Assembly: GCA_036276235.1 (NCBI GenBank)
Contig: DATBDZ010000378.1
Coordinates: forward strand, 1 to 18,701
DNA length: 18,701 bases
Reading direction: 5' to 3'
Origin: JANWHF01 sp036276235
GTDB taxonomy: Bacteria; Planctomycetota; Phycisphaerae; Tepidisphaerales; Tepidisphaeraceae
The translations under genes and the position numbers were made by a program. Of this stretch, positions 1 to 7,370 are shown piece after piece; positions within the stretch are counted from its first letter, which is position 1, and the number at the start of each line of letters is the position of its first letter. The notes beneath the pieces are model-generated. The model was not told the origin of the DNA. It saw only the letters and a program-made list of their open reading frames with translations, and ran no database searches.

Positions 1-147
1 GCCGCCGCCGTTTTCCCCTTCGACAAAGCGTAAAAACTGCGGCGTCTGCCCCGGCTGCGTCGCCGGCGCGGCGGCGTGGGCGAGAGTAAACGTCTGCACG
101 ATGCAAAGCATCGCCAGCCAACGATAATGCTTGGGTTCCATGAGCAT
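1..147 (-). CDS. Partial exported protein, N-terminus only
   Basis: The minus strand is open from an ATG at 147 (second in-frame ATG at 141) to the window edge, giving 49 codons. The protein begins MLMEPKHYRWLAML, has a hydrophobic stretch (about residues 10-23) and an AHAAA-type signal peptidase I site, then a short Ala/Pro/Thr/Gln-rich linker and the segment QFLRFVEGENGGG. This is a normal Sec signal peptide, so the product is exported. The mature part seen is too short to name. The FVEGENGGG start faintly recalls TraB/GumN-like exported proteins, but that is only an impression. The ribosome binding site is weak. The gene is divergent from the toxin-antitoxin pair. Confidence 0.6.
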   Translation of the reverse strand, partial: MLMEPKHYRWLAMLCIVQTFTLAHAAAPATQPGQTPQFLRFVEGENGGG

Positions 148-190
148 GATTCTCTGTTTACGCTTGGGAAGGGGCAAGGGAGACGGGGAA

Positions 191-274
191 GGAGCCTGGA
201 ATCAGCAGCTAGGAGGCAGGAGCCAGTACCGAGGAGCGAGAAGCCAGAAGCCAGAAGCCAGAAGCCGGGAGCAG
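191..274. repeat. Heptanucleotide tandem array, unit GRAGCCA
   Basis: Twelve consecutive seven-base units can be laid end to end from 191 to 274. The core is four near-identical copies of GAAGCCA at 240-267. The flanking units (GGAGGCA, GGAGCCA, GGAGCGA, GGAATCA and others) are degenerate but keep the period. It occupies the gap between the divergent exported-protein gene and the antitoxin gene. The rest of the 148-374 gap shows no gene. The reverse complement of the unit, TGGCTCC, recurs inside the lipoprotein gene at 13951. Confidence 0.85.
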
Positions 275-374
275 ACTACAGCACAAGCGGATTTGGGTCG
301 GTTGCCATATCGCTGTGGAAACCGTGGCGATTGCTGGTAGCATGTTTTACGCAGGTAATTCGCAGGAGTAACAC

Positions 375-668
375 ATGCTTAAATTGAAAGATATTCATTC
401 GCTGACTGAGTTCCAACGCAATGCCAAGAAGCATCTCCGGCGGCTCCGCCAAAGCGGGCGGCCGGAGGTGCTGACCGTAAATGGCCAGGCAGAGTTGGTC
501 GTCCAAAGTGCGGACGCGTATCAGAAGATCATCGATGATCTGGAGTTGCTTCAAGACCTCAAGGGTATTGGCCGCGGCTTGGATCAGGCCCGACGCGGAC
601 AAGGCAAGCCGGCGCGCGCGTTTTTAAAGACTCTCGCTGGGCGACATGGAATCAGCCTTGAAAAATGA
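375..668 (+). CDS. Antitoxin, Phd/YefM type
   Basis: The 97-residue protein resembles Phd/YefM (prevent-host-death) antitoxins. These have an N-terminal DNA-binding fold that represses their own operon and a C-terminal tail that wraps the toxin. Visible hallmarks are the start LKLKDIHSLTEFQRNAKKHL, then PEVLTVNGQAELVVQSADAYQKI, which is the usual strand-turn-strand plus helix of the family. The Lys/Arg-rich C-terminal part (about residues 65-97) would be the toxin-binding tail. An AGGAG motif lies just before the ATG. The stop codon overlaps the ATG of the toxin gene as ATGA at 665-668, showing translational coupling. Family assignment is firm; the exact partner pairing follows from position. 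Confidence 0.85.
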   Translation: MLKLKDIHSLTEFQRNAKKHLRRLRQSGRPEVLTVNGQAELVVQSADAYQKIIDDLELLQDLKGIGRGLDQARRGQGKPARAFLKTLAGRHGISLEK

Positions 669-985
669 CCAAGTACACGGTCATCATCACGCCCGAAGCT
701 CAGGACAACATTACGGATGCGTTCGATTACATTCGCGAGCGCTCGCCGCTGAATGCGGCGCGATGGATTCGCGGATTGTATCGGCTCATCGACGATCTGG
801 AGTTGATGCCGACGCGCTTCGGCGACGCTCGCGAACAAGCTTATTTCGAGGAAGACCTTCGCCAGATCATTTATAAGTCGCACCGTGTCATCTATTTGGT
901 CGATGAGGCACGTCGACACGTCAACGTTTTGTATGTCCGCCACGCCAAGCGGCGGGCCATCGGTGAGCCAGATTCCGCCGAATGA
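665..985 (+). CDS. Toxin, RelE/ParE family
   Basis: The 106-residue protein matches the RelE/ParE toxin superfamily in length and pattern: a first strand (YTVIITPEAQDNI), a helical hairpin with DYIRERSPLNAARWIRGL and IDDLELMPTRFGDA, then the C-terminal sheet DLRQIIYKSHRVIYLVDEA and VNVLYVRHAKRR. ParE members poison DNA gyrase and RelE members cut mRNA on the ribosome; the sequence looks closer to ParE, but the target cannot be read from it. The start codon overlaps the antitoxin stop. The pair sits just upstream of the respiratory genes with no sign of a mobile element around it, so it is either a chromosomal stabiliser or a relic of transfer. Confidence 0.85.
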   Translation: MTKYTVIITPEAQDNITDAFDYIRERSPLNAARWIRGLYRLIDDLELMPTRFGDAREQAYFEEDLRQIIYKSHRVIYLVDEARRHVNVLYVRHAKRRAIGEPDSAE

Positions 986-1067
986 GCAAGGCGTCCCCTG
1001 CGACAAAATGCTCCACCCGCCATCCTGTACCCCTCCCCTTTCGCAGATATGATCCAGCAAATGCCCG

Positions 1068-2507
1068 TTGGCGTCGCGGTTGGGGGCGGGTATTGTCGCT
1101 GGTTTCACTTTGACTGCTCGAATCGACCAATCTGAGTTGCCTTCGGCGGACGCCCAGCGTCCTGCCGCCACGCGGCGTTTGCATTTCATTGCACTGCTGA
1201 CGGCACTGGCGACATTTCCCTTGATCTTCATGGGCGGGCTGGTGACCTCGAATCATGCGGGGATGTCGGTGCCGGATTGGCCTAATAGTTACGGCTATAA
1301 CATGTTTCTCTTTCCGCCAAGCCAATGGGTCGGCGGAATCCTCTACGAGCATACGCATCGGCTGGCGGGGACGATTGTCGGATTTTTGTCGGTGATGCTG
1401 GCGCTCTTTGCGTGGGGCGTGGCGCGTAAGCCAGGCGTGCGGCAGGGGTTGATCGTTGCGACGATTGTCAGTGGATTCTGGGCGGGACTAACGATCGCGG
1501 TGGTGACATGGGGCTCTGAGCACTTGAGCCAGCGCGGGCGGGATTTCGGGAATCAATTTGCGGTAGGCGCCGGCGGGCTGAGCCTGGTTTTGCTGGTGGC
1601 GAGTTTCGCCAGCGTACGCGAGCCGCGAAGATGGGTGAGATGGTTGGCGACCGGCGTGCTTGGGATGGTCTTGTTGCAGGGATTGCTTGGCGGATTGCGC
1701 GTGGTGCTGATCAAGCTTGATCTGGCGATCGTGCATGCATGCGTGGCGCAGGCGTTTTTCTGCCTGGCGGTTTTGATGGTGGTGGTGACGTCGCGGTGGT
1801 GGAGTTGCGTGCGACGCGATGCTGATTCTTCTTCGCTTGATAATCGGGGCGAATATTTTGTTGAACGAGCGGCTCCTGCGCGAATGGCCCCCACCCTAAC
1901 CCTCCCCCGGAGTACCGGAGGAGGGGACGAGGGTAACGGTCGGCGGTTGGCGCTTCTGGGCGCTGCGACGGTTTGCGTCATCTTCTTACAACTCATCGTC
2001 GGCGCAACGATGCGGCACCTGGACGCTGGCCTGGCGATTCCTGATCTGCCTTTGAGTTATGGCAAGATTCTGCCGCCCACTTCTCCGGATGTGCTGGCGG
2101 CCATTAATCATCAGCGATGGGTTCAATCACTTGATCCGCTGACGTTTACGCAGATTTGGATCCACTTTGGCCATCGCATCGGCGCGGTGATTGTGAGTGC
2201 GCTCATTCTGTGGCTGACGATCGGCATTCTGCGAACCCAAACCTATCGTGGCTTGCGAATGCCCGCGGGTTTGTTGCTGATTCTGCTCGCGACGCAATTG
2301 ACGCTGGGCGTGCTCACGGTTCTATTGCGCAAGCCGGCGGACATCGCCAGCGCGCATGTGGCGGTCGGCGCGCTGACGTTGGCGGCGAGCTTTTTCCTGA
2401 CGGTCCGCCTGTGGCGGCTGTATATGCCGATCGAGCGATCGGCGCCGCGCGGCTTCCCGTTGCCTGACTCGATTTCTCCCAGCCGGCCCGGGCTGGTCAC
2501 GACCTGA
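1068..2507 (+). CDS. ctaA: Heme A synthase (COX15/CtaA)
   Basis: This membrane enzyme oxidises the C8 methyl of heme O to a formyl group, giving heme A for cytochrome oxidase. Numbered from the TTG at 1068, the two homologous halves are clear. Each has a GxxxPDxP motif (GMSVPDWPNSYG at 65-76 and GLAIPDLPLSYG at 321-332) and a pair of heme-ligand histidines: EHTHR 94-98 and H223 in the first half, HFGHR 366-370 and H430 in the second. About eight membrane helices are visible. There is no ATG before helix 1, so the start must be a TTG (1068, 1080, 1110 or 1137); none has a good ribosome binding site, so the start is uncertain. The linker between the halves (about 246-292) is unusually long and Pro/Gly-rich, and part of it is encoded by a palindromic repeat at 1890-1934. 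The gene is followed closely by ctaB. Confidence 0.92.
   Translation: MASRLGAGIVAGFTLTARIDQSELPSADAQRPAATRRLHFIALLTALATFPLIFMGGLVTSNHAGMSVPDWPNSYGYNMFLFPPSQWVGGILYEHTHRLAGTIVGFLSVMLALFAWGVARKPGVRQGLIVATIVSGFWAGLTIAVVTWGSEHLSQRGRDFGNQFAVGAGGLSLVLLVASFASVREPRRWVRWLATGVLGMVLLQGLLGGLRVVLIKLDLAIVHACVAQAFFCLAVLMVVVTSRWWSCVRRDADSSSLDNRGEYFVERAAPARMAPTLTLPRSTGGGDEGNGRRLALLGAATVCVIFLQLIVGATMRHLDAGLAIPDLPLSYGKILPPTSPDVLAAINHQRWVQSLDPLTFTQIWIHFGHRIGAVIVSALILWLTIGILRTQTYRGLRMPAGLLLILLATQLTLGVLTVLLRKPADIASAHVAVGALTLAASFFLTVRLWRLYMPIERSAPRGFPLPDSISPSRPGLVTT
1890..1934. repeat. In-frame palindromic repeat inside ctaA
   Basis: This segment reads ACCCTAACCCTCC, then CCGGAGTACCGG, then AGGAGGGG and AGGGT. The ACCCT/AGGGT and CCTCC/GGAGG arms pair around a CCGG-AGTA-CCGG centre. 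It encodes APTLTLPRSTGGGDEG, a low-complexity insert in the loop between the two halves of heme A synthase. It resembles the short palindromic elements dispersed in many bacterial genomes that usually lie between genes. The reading frame stays open across it. Confidence 0.7.
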
Positions 2508-2518
2508 CGACAATCATC

Positions 2519-3433
2519 ATGACGACCGCGAGCGATTACGCCATTCACGTTCCTCCGATTGCCGCCCCCGCGCCGCGGGTGCGGAGATGGAGCGATTATT
2601 ACGAGCTGACCAAGCCGCGCATGAACATGCTTGTGGTGGCGACGACAGCGGTCGGCTACTACATGGCCGCGCGCGGGCTGGGCGATTGGGCGCTGGTATT
2701 GCACACACTGCTGGGGACGGCGCTCACCGCCGCGTCGGCAAGCGTGTTGAATCAATATCAGGAGCGCGAATACGATGCACTGATGGAGCGGACATCGGAT
2801 CGCCCGCTCCCGGCCGGGCGCATCGCGCCGCTGGAAGCGCTGGCGTATGGCGTGATCCTGGGCATCCTCGGTCTTTGTGAGCTGACGTTTTTTGTGAACC
2901 CGCTGGCGGCGGCGCTCGCCGCCATCACGCTTGGAAGCTACGTCTTTTTGTATACGCCGCTCAAGCGGTACACGACGATCTGCACAATTATCGGCGCGAT
3001 TCCCGGCGCGATACCGCCGGCGATCGGCGTTGCCGCCGCCCGCGGCGCGATCACCCCCGAGGCGGTGGCGCTGTTCGGCATCATCTTCTTCTGGCAGATG
3101 CCCCACTTCCTGGCGATTGCCACCCTCTATCGCGACGACTACGCCCGCGGCGGGTTCAAGATGCTCCCGGTGATCGATCCGCAGCTTCGCATGACCGGCC
3201 TGCAGATCGTGCTCTGGTCATTGGTGCTGATTCCGGTAAGTTTGCTCCCGTACGCGTTCGGCTCCGCCGGCACGATCTATTTCCTGGCGGCGCTGGTGAT
3301 GGGAATGATCTTCACGATCTTCGGCGTCATCTGCGCCATCAAGCGCGGAAGACCCGAAGCGCGGCAACTGTTTCTGGCATCGATCGTCTATCTGCCGTTC
3401 CTGCTTGGGTCGATGATGATTGATAAGGTTTGA
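2519..3433 (+). CDS. ctaB: Protoheme IX farnesyltransferase (heme O synthase)
   Basis: A UbiA-superfamily prenyltransferase of the inner membrane that adds a farnesyl group to heme b to make heme O, the substrate of CtaA. The 304 residues are the usual length. Visible motifs: LTKPRMNMLVV at 30-40; the first Asp-rich site NQYQEREYDALMERTSDRP at 78-96, where the usual first Asp is a Glu; YTPLKRYT at 145-152 followed by GAIPGAIPPAIG; and WQMPHFLAIATLYRDDYARGGFKMLP at 192-217, the second metal-diphosphate site. About nine hydrophobic segments are present. The ATG lies 11 bases after the ctaA stop, so the two are surely one transcript. A strong inverted repeat follows the stop. Confidence 0.95.
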   Translation: MTTASDYAIHVPPIAAPAPRVRRWSDYYELTKPRMNMLVVATTAVGYYMAARGLGDWALVLHTLLGTALTAASASVLNQYQEREYDALMERTSDRPLPAGRIAPLEALAYGVILGILGLCELTFFVNPLAAALAAITLGSYVFLYTPLKRYTTICTIIGAIPGAIPPAIGVAAARGAITPEAVALFGIIFFWQMPHFLAIATLYRDDYARGGFKMLPVIDPQLRMTGLQIVLWSLVLIPVSLLPYAFGSAGTIYFLAALVMGMIFTIFGVICAIKRGRPEARQLFLASIVYLPFLLGSMMIDKV

Positions 3434-3576
3434 GAATAGTTGCCAGTTGCCAGTTGTCAGTTGCCAGTAAAGAAAAAGGCAAGCCAGCGTCGCCTTCGTC
3501 TATGCTGACAACTAATTAACTGGCAACCTACGCGGTTCTTCACTGGCAACTGACAACTGGCAACTGGCAACTATTC
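3434..3576. repeat. 35-bp perfect inverted repeat of GTTGCCA heptamers
   Basis: The gap between ctaB and coxC is almost entirely repeat. The left arm (3434-3468) holds four seven-base units GTTGCCA, GTTGCCA, GTTGTCA, GTTGCCA starting at 3439. The right arm (3542-3576) is its exact reverse complement over 35 bases. The 73-base spacer contains further fragments of the same unit (CTGACAACT and ACTGGCAACC). The right arm runs to within three bases of the coxC start codon, replacing any normal ribosome binding site. It could fold into a large hairpin in the transcript. Confidence 0.93.
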
Positions 3577-3579
3577 CCT

Positions 3580-4434
3580 ATGTCCGTCATCGAACATCCT
3601 TTCGCCGCTGAAGACCATGCCCCCGAGCCTCTGCATAACGGCGATGCGACGCGGCCGGGGAAGGTCGGCATCTGGCTGTTCCTCGCCAGCGAAATCATGT
3701 TCTTCGTCGCGATCCTTGGATCGTATGTCGTCCTGCGCGCCGGATCGCACGATCTCTTTGCCGATCATGCGCATGCGCTCAACAAATGGGCCGCCGGCTT
3801 TAATACGCTTGTGCTGATCTTCAGCAGCCTCACGATGGCGCTGGGCGTGGACGCGGCACAAAAGGCGCAGCCCAAGCGCGTGGCGGGTTGTCTGGCGATC
3901 ACGCTCGCCTGCGCGTTCGGATTTCTGGGCGTCAAGTATTACGAGTACAGCTCCAAGGCCCATCACCGGACGATTGTGGCGAATGTCGATGGAACTGTTT
4001 ATGTCTACGATGGCCACACGCGCGTTGAAGAAAATGGCGACATCAGACTCGATGGCTTTCGGGCACCGATGGAAGAATTCACCGCCGGCCAGAGCGGATT
4101 TGATATTCACCTGGTGAGCGAAGAGAGCCTCAAGAACTTTTTGCAGCGCAACGGGAAGCCGCCGGCGAAGGAAACGGAATACGTAGTCAAGCCGTCGCAG
4201 ATCGGCACACAGATCAACTACGGCCCGTGGAAGAACATCTTCTACGCCTGCTATTTCACGCTCACGGGCATCCACGGCATCCACGTGATCGGCGGAATCA
4301 TCCCGCTGACGATCCTGCTGATCCAAAGCCTGCGCGGCAAACTTTTTCCCGGACACACGGAAAACGTCGGGCTGTATTGGCACTTTGTGGATCTGGTTTG
4401 GATTTTCCTGTTCCCACTTTTATATTTGATTTGA
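3580..4434 (+). CDS. coxC: Cytochrome c oxidase subunit III with internal insert
   Basis: Subunit III of a heme-copper oxidase, a membrane subunit that stabilises the catalytic core. Family motifs are GIWLFLASEIMFF at 30-42 (Glu38), GVKYYEY at 117-123, GIHGIHVIGG at 230-239 and ENVGLYWHFVDLVWIFLFPLLYL at 261-283. About five membrane helices are visible, as in short caa3-type subunits. Residues about 124-216 form an extra hydrophilic domain of roughly 90 residues between two helices (it includes NVDGTVYVYDGHTRVEENGD). Most subunit III proteins lack such a domain, although related lineages may share it. No clear ribosome binding site precedes the ATG because the inverted repeat ends there. Subunits I and II are not in the window. 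Confidence 0.92.
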   Translation: MSVIEHPFAAEDHAPEPLHNGDATRPGKVGIWLFLASEIMFFVAILGSYVVLRAGSHDLFADHAHALNKWAAGFNTLVLIFSSLTMALGVDAAQKAQPKRVAGCLAITLACAFGFLGVKYYEYSSKAHHRTIVANVDGTVYVYDGHTRVEENGDIRLDGFRAPMEEFTAGQSGFDIHLVSEESLKNFLQRNGKPPAKETEYVVKPSQIGTQINYGPWKNIFYACYFTLTGIHGIHVIGGIIPLTILLIQSLRGKLFPGHTENVGLYWHFVDLVWIFLFPLLYLI

Positions 4435-4450
4435 ATGCTGGAAGAGAAAT

Positions 4451-4530
4451 GTCACGCGAAGCAACGAAGAGACGAAGGAAGATAAACGAAATATCTTCGC
4501 GGCTTCGTCTCTTCGCGTGACAATTTTTTA
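4451..4530 (+). terminator. Hairpin with T-run after coxC, repeat-like
   Basis: GTCACGCGAAG at 4451-4461 followed by AGACGAAG (4470-4477) pairs with CTTCGTCTCTTCGCGTGAC at 4503-4521, and the downstream arm is followed by AATTTTTTATT. This gives a long stem with a bulge and a short T-run, so it could act as a terminator or attenuator between coxC and coxD. Its internal CGAAG units suggest it is also a dispersed repeat. Confidence 0.55.
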
Positions 4531-4598
4531 TTGATGCGCGAGAGCACCGGCAATCAGAAGTTGTCCGGTACACCACCACGGGATAGAGTGATTTGGCA

Positions 4599-5000
4599 AT
4601 GACCAGTGCAACGACGAATGCCGGGGCAGTTCCACCTTCTGAGCCGCGCGGGCATGCGCAGGCGTCGGCGGATCATTACGTCCCCTACTATCTGATCTTC
4701 ATGGTGCTGGTGGCTCTGACGGCGATCACCGTGATGGTCTCATCTCTGCACTATCGCAGCGAGCTGGTTAATGTCCTGTTGGCGCTGGTGATCGCGAGCA
4801 TCAAGGCGATCTGCGTCGCGCGCTATTTCATGCACTTGAAGTTTGAGGGGAAGCTGATCCACGCGATCCTGATTGTTCCACTGTTTTTAGCGGTCGTTCT
4901 TGCGGTCGCGTTGATCCCGGATATTGGGTTGGGCCGGACGACTGATTTCAATGATTCGGTCGGTTGGTTTGAGCGGATGATCCACTCGTGGGTCGGTTAG
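4599..5000 (+). CDS. coxD: Cytochrome c oxidase subunit IV, caa3 type
   Basis: A 133-residue membrane protein of the prokaryotic cytochrome oxidase subunit IV family (COX4_pro type), a small accessory subunit of caa3 oxidases. It has three hydrophobic helices, at about residues 29-48, 55-74 and 85-107, and the conserved segment IKAICVARYFMHLKFEGKLI, which joins helix 2 to helix 3. The ATG at 4599 is preferred, with GGATAGAG upstream as a weak ribosome binding site; a TTG two codons earlier (4593) is the alternative. It is separated from coxC by a repeat hairpin but reads in the same direction and belongs to the same complex. A short, soluble C-terminal tail ends in WFERMIHSWVG. Confidence 0.88.
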   Translation: MTSATTNAGAVPPSEPRGHAQASADHYVPYYLIFMVLVALTAITVMVSSLHYRSELVNVLLALVIASIKAICVARYFMHLKFEGKLIHAILIVPLFLAVVLAVALIPDIGLGRTTDFNDSVGWFERMIHSWVG

Positions 5001-5027
5001 GATCGCAACCAACCCAAACGACGGAGC

Positions 5028-5044
5028 CGGACCGTGCCGGTCCG
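5028..5044 (+). terminator. Short GC hairpin after coxD
   Basis: CGGACCG and CGGTCCG form a perfect 7-bp stem around TGC, followed by a pyrimidine-rich stretch (ACTTTCCTTCTT). It lies in the gap between coxD and the ABC ATPase gene and could end or weaken transcription there. The T-run is poor, so this is a moderate call. Confidence 0.4.
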
Positions 5045-5078
5045 ACTTTCCTTCTTCGCAGTCACCTGCGCGCACTAA

Positions 5079-6023
5079 ATGGACCCCATCGTCGAAATCT
5101 CCCATGTCACGCATCGATACGACGCCCGCGCCGCGCTCGATGATTTTTCTCTTTCGGTTCGCCCCGGTGAAATCTTCGGATTCCTCGGCCCCAACGGCAG
5201 CGGAAAGACTACTCTCTTCCGCATCCTCTCCACGCTCATTCCCGTCGGGCCCGGGCATGTGAAGATTCTCGGCGCGGATGTCGCGATCGATCGCAATCGC
5301 GTGCGGCAGCAGATCGGCGTGGTGTTTCAATCGCCGAGTCTGGATAAGCAGCTCACCGCCGAGGAAAATCTCACGCATCAGGGGCATCTTTACGGATTGC
5401 GCGGCGAAGATTTGCGCAAGCGCGTTGCCAACGCGCTGGGCGCGCTGGGGCTGGCGGATCGTGCCGCCGAGCGCGTCGAGCGATTCAGCGGCGGGATGCG
5501 GCGGCGCGTCGAGGTGGCAAAGGGATTGCTCCATCAGCCGCGCTTGCTGCTGATGGATGAGCCGAGCACGGGGCTGGATCCGGCCGCCCGCATCGAAATG
5601 TGGCGGCATCTGCGCCAGATCAATCAGCAAGGCGTGACGATTCTGGTGACAACGCATCTCATGGAAGAAGCCGAGCGCTGCACCCGCCTGGCAGTCATGG
5701 CGCGCGGGCGGTTGCTCGCCGAAGACACGCCCGCGGCGCTCAAAGAGCGGATCGGCGGCGATGTCATTTCCGTGACGAGCGCTTCGCCGGCCGAGGTAGG
5801 CAACCGCCTGCGCGAACGACTGGGGATCGAAGCACAGCTCATCGACAACACGCTTCGCATCGAGCGCCCGCGCGGGCATGAGTTGGTGCCGCAGTTGATC
5901 GAAGCGGCGCCGGGATTGGTGGAATCGGTGTCGGTGGGAAAGCCGACGCTCGAAGACGTGTTCGTGCAACTGACCGGGCAGAGGATTGCGAATATGGAGC
6001 GCGCGGAGGAGGCGGGTAGGTAA
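5079..6023 (+). CDS. ABC transporter ATP-binding protein
   Basis: A complete ABC ATPase of the DrrA/CcmA-like class that energises ABC-2 type exporters. Motifs in order: Walker A GPNGSGKTT at 37-45, Q-loop VVFQSPSLDKQLTAEENL around Gln84, signature RFSGGMRRRVEVAKGL at 135-150, Walker B LLLMDEPSTGLDP at 156-168, and the switch His in TTHLMEEAERC (His193). A C-terminal domain of about 100 residues, typical of the class, follows. No membrane partner is encoded next to it, since the next gene is on the other strand. In many genomes an ABC ATPase and permease sit beside ctaA and ctaB, so a role in oxidase assembly or heme handling is possible but inferred. No clear ribosome binding site precedes the ATG. 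Confidence 0.9.
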   Translation: MDPIVEISHVTHRYDARAALDDFSLSVRPGEIFGFLGPNGSGKTTLFRILSTLIPVGPGHVKILGADVAIDRNRVRQQIGVVFQSPSLDKQLTAEENLTHQGHLYGLRGEDLRKRVANALGALGLADRAAERVERFSGGMRRRVEVAKGLLHQPRLLLMDEPSTGLDPAARIEMWRHLRQINQQGVTILVTTHLMEEAERCTRLAVMARGRLLAEDTPAALKERIGGDVISVTSASPAEVGNRLRERLGIEAQLIDNTLRIERPRGHELVPQLIEAAPGLVESVSVGKPTLEDVFVQLTGQRIANMERAEEAGR

Positions 6024-6091
6024 TCGACGCAAGTTTCGATGGTTGAGGATTTACCGGGGATCGAGACTCGCCTACATCCGTCCAGATTAGA

Positions 6092-6144
6092 CGCTTGCGG
6101 GTTCGCAATATTACTTCGGGTTTTGACTCGCGAAGCCGCAAGCG
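6092..6144. terminator. Inverted repeat between convergent genes
   Basis: CGCTTGCGGGTTCGC at 6092-6106 pairs with GCGAAGCCGCAAGCG at 6130-6144 with one mismatch, around a 23-base loop. It lies between the convergent ABC ATPase and oxidoreductase genes, ending two bases before the latter's stop codon. It may serve as a two-way terminator. Its sequence has the look of a dispersed repeat. Confidence 0.55.
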
Positions 6145-6145
6145 G

Positions 6146-7132
6146 TCACGCGTTCACCTCTACCACAACCTTCCCCATCGGCCCCTTCGCAAGCTGCGCA
6201 AACGCCCGCGGAACCTGATCGAACGGAAACACCGAATCGATCAGCGGTTTAGCGCCAGTCTGCTCCAACAACGCGCAAGCAGCTTCCCACGCCGCGCGCG
6301 ATTCGGCATTGCTGTAAGACCCGACCGCGACTCCCCCGATCCGCGCCCGTCGGAAAAACAAAGACGCCGTGTTGAATTGCGGCACCGGCCCCGCGAGCCG
6401 CCCTACCACGCTCACTTTGCCCCACATTCCGAGCGTATCGATCACTTGGGAAAACAGCTCGCCGCCGATGTTATCGATGATCAGATCGACACGCCCGCCG
6501 CCGAGGAATTCTTTGAGAGCTTGTCGCCAGTTCTGATCCTGCGGATCGAAGACCGCCCTCGCGCCAAGTTCTTTGAGGCGCTGTCCTTTTTCCGCGCTGC
6601 GCGAGAGGCCGACGACGGTATGGCCCATCGCCGCGGCCAGTTGTGTTCCCGCGACGCCCACGCCGCCCGATGCGCCGGTGATCAGCACGACGCCGGGCGG
6701 CAAATCGCCCCACTGCGTCAGCGCCTGATATGCCGTCAGATAGACAAGCGCCGCGGCGGCTGACTGCTGCTCGTTCCATCCCGCGGGCGGCTCAACCAAT
6801 TCCGTCGCCGCGACGGTTACAAACTGCGCCAATGTTCCCGCGCGGCTCACGCCCGTTTCGCCGCGGAGAATCGTGCGCCGATCGCCGATCGCGATCCCCT
6901 TCACGCCCGGGCCGATTGCGATCACTTCGCCAAATCCATCTCGCCCCAGAACATGCGGCACCGGCGGTTTCGCCGGATATTGGCCCTCCGCCAGGTACCG
7001 GTCGGCGGGATTGATCGCCGCGTATCGAACCTTCAACACGACTTCGTTCTCGGCGGGTTTAGGATCGGGAACTTCTGATAGCCGCAGGCCATCAATGCCG
7101 TCGCCGATCTGATTTAGAAGCCAGGCCTTCAT
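6146..7132 (-). CDS. NADPH:quinone oxidoreductase-like dehydrogenase
   Basis: A 328-residue member of the medium-chain dehydrogenase/reductase superfamily, quinone oxidoreductase branch. It has the GroES-like N-terminal domain (KAWLLNQIGDGIDGLRLSEVP, then VRYAAINPADRYLAEGQYP, then HVLGRDGFGEV) and a Rossmann domain with the nucleotide motif ITGASGGVGVAGTQLA at about 151-166. The four-Cys structural zinc site and the Cys/His catalytic zinc ligands of alcohol dehydrogenases are absent, so it is probably zinc-independent and NADPH-using. The substrate cannot be told. The start at 7132 is supported by GGAGG at 7139-7143; an upstream extension of 17 codons is open but lacks that support. The gene stands alone and converges on the ABC ATPase gene. 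Confidence 0.9.
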   Translation of the reverse strand: MKAWLLNQIGDGIDGLRLSEVPDPKPAENEVVLKVRYAAINPADRYLAEGQYPAKPPVPHVLGRDGFGEVIAIGPGVKGIAIGDRRTILRGETGVSRAGTLAQFVTVAATELVEPPAGWNEQQSAAAALVYLTAYQALTQWGDLPPGVVLITGASGGVGVAGTQLAAAMGHTVVGLSRSAEKGQRLKELGARAVFDPQDQNWRQALKEFLGGGRVDLIIDNIGGELFSQVIDTLGMWGKVSVVGRLAGPVPQFNTASLFFRRARIGGVAVGSYSNAESRAAWEAACALLEQTGAKPLIDSVFPFDQVPRAFAQLAKGPMGKVVVEVNA

Positions 7133-7370
7133 TTGCGTCCTCCGGGATTTTCGTATTGTCCAAATCCTCCGTGCGCGACTCACCTAATCCTATCAGAAGC
7201 CGCAAAGTATCGGACCATTGCCGTCACGGGCATTAATGTCGTCACTGCCGGTTAATCCTCCCCTCTTCCCATCCGATGACACGTACGACCTTGCCGCGCG
7301 GCGTCGTTGTAATCGGGTTCTGGCGGCGCGCGGGTTTCTTGTCACTTCCTGGCGGAAGACGGAGAACGTC

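Noticed and set aside
191..274. Repeat arrays considered as a CRISPR array
   Set aside because: The units are seven bases with no unique spacers, and no cas genes are present.
375..985. The toxin-antitoxin pair considered as the mark of a prophage or integrative element
   Set aside because: No integrase, phage gene, tRNA or direct-repeat boundary was found around it.
584..1231. A 215-codon open frame on the minus strand opposite the toxin gene and the start of ctaA
   Set aside because: It overlaps two well-supported genes on the other strand, has no recognisable motif and a composition typical of antisense frames in GC-rich DNA.
4887..6032. A 381-codon open frame on the minus strand opposite the ABC ATPase
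   Set aside because: The plus strand has every ABC ATPase motif in order; the minus-strand product is Arg/His/Gln-rich with no known pattern.
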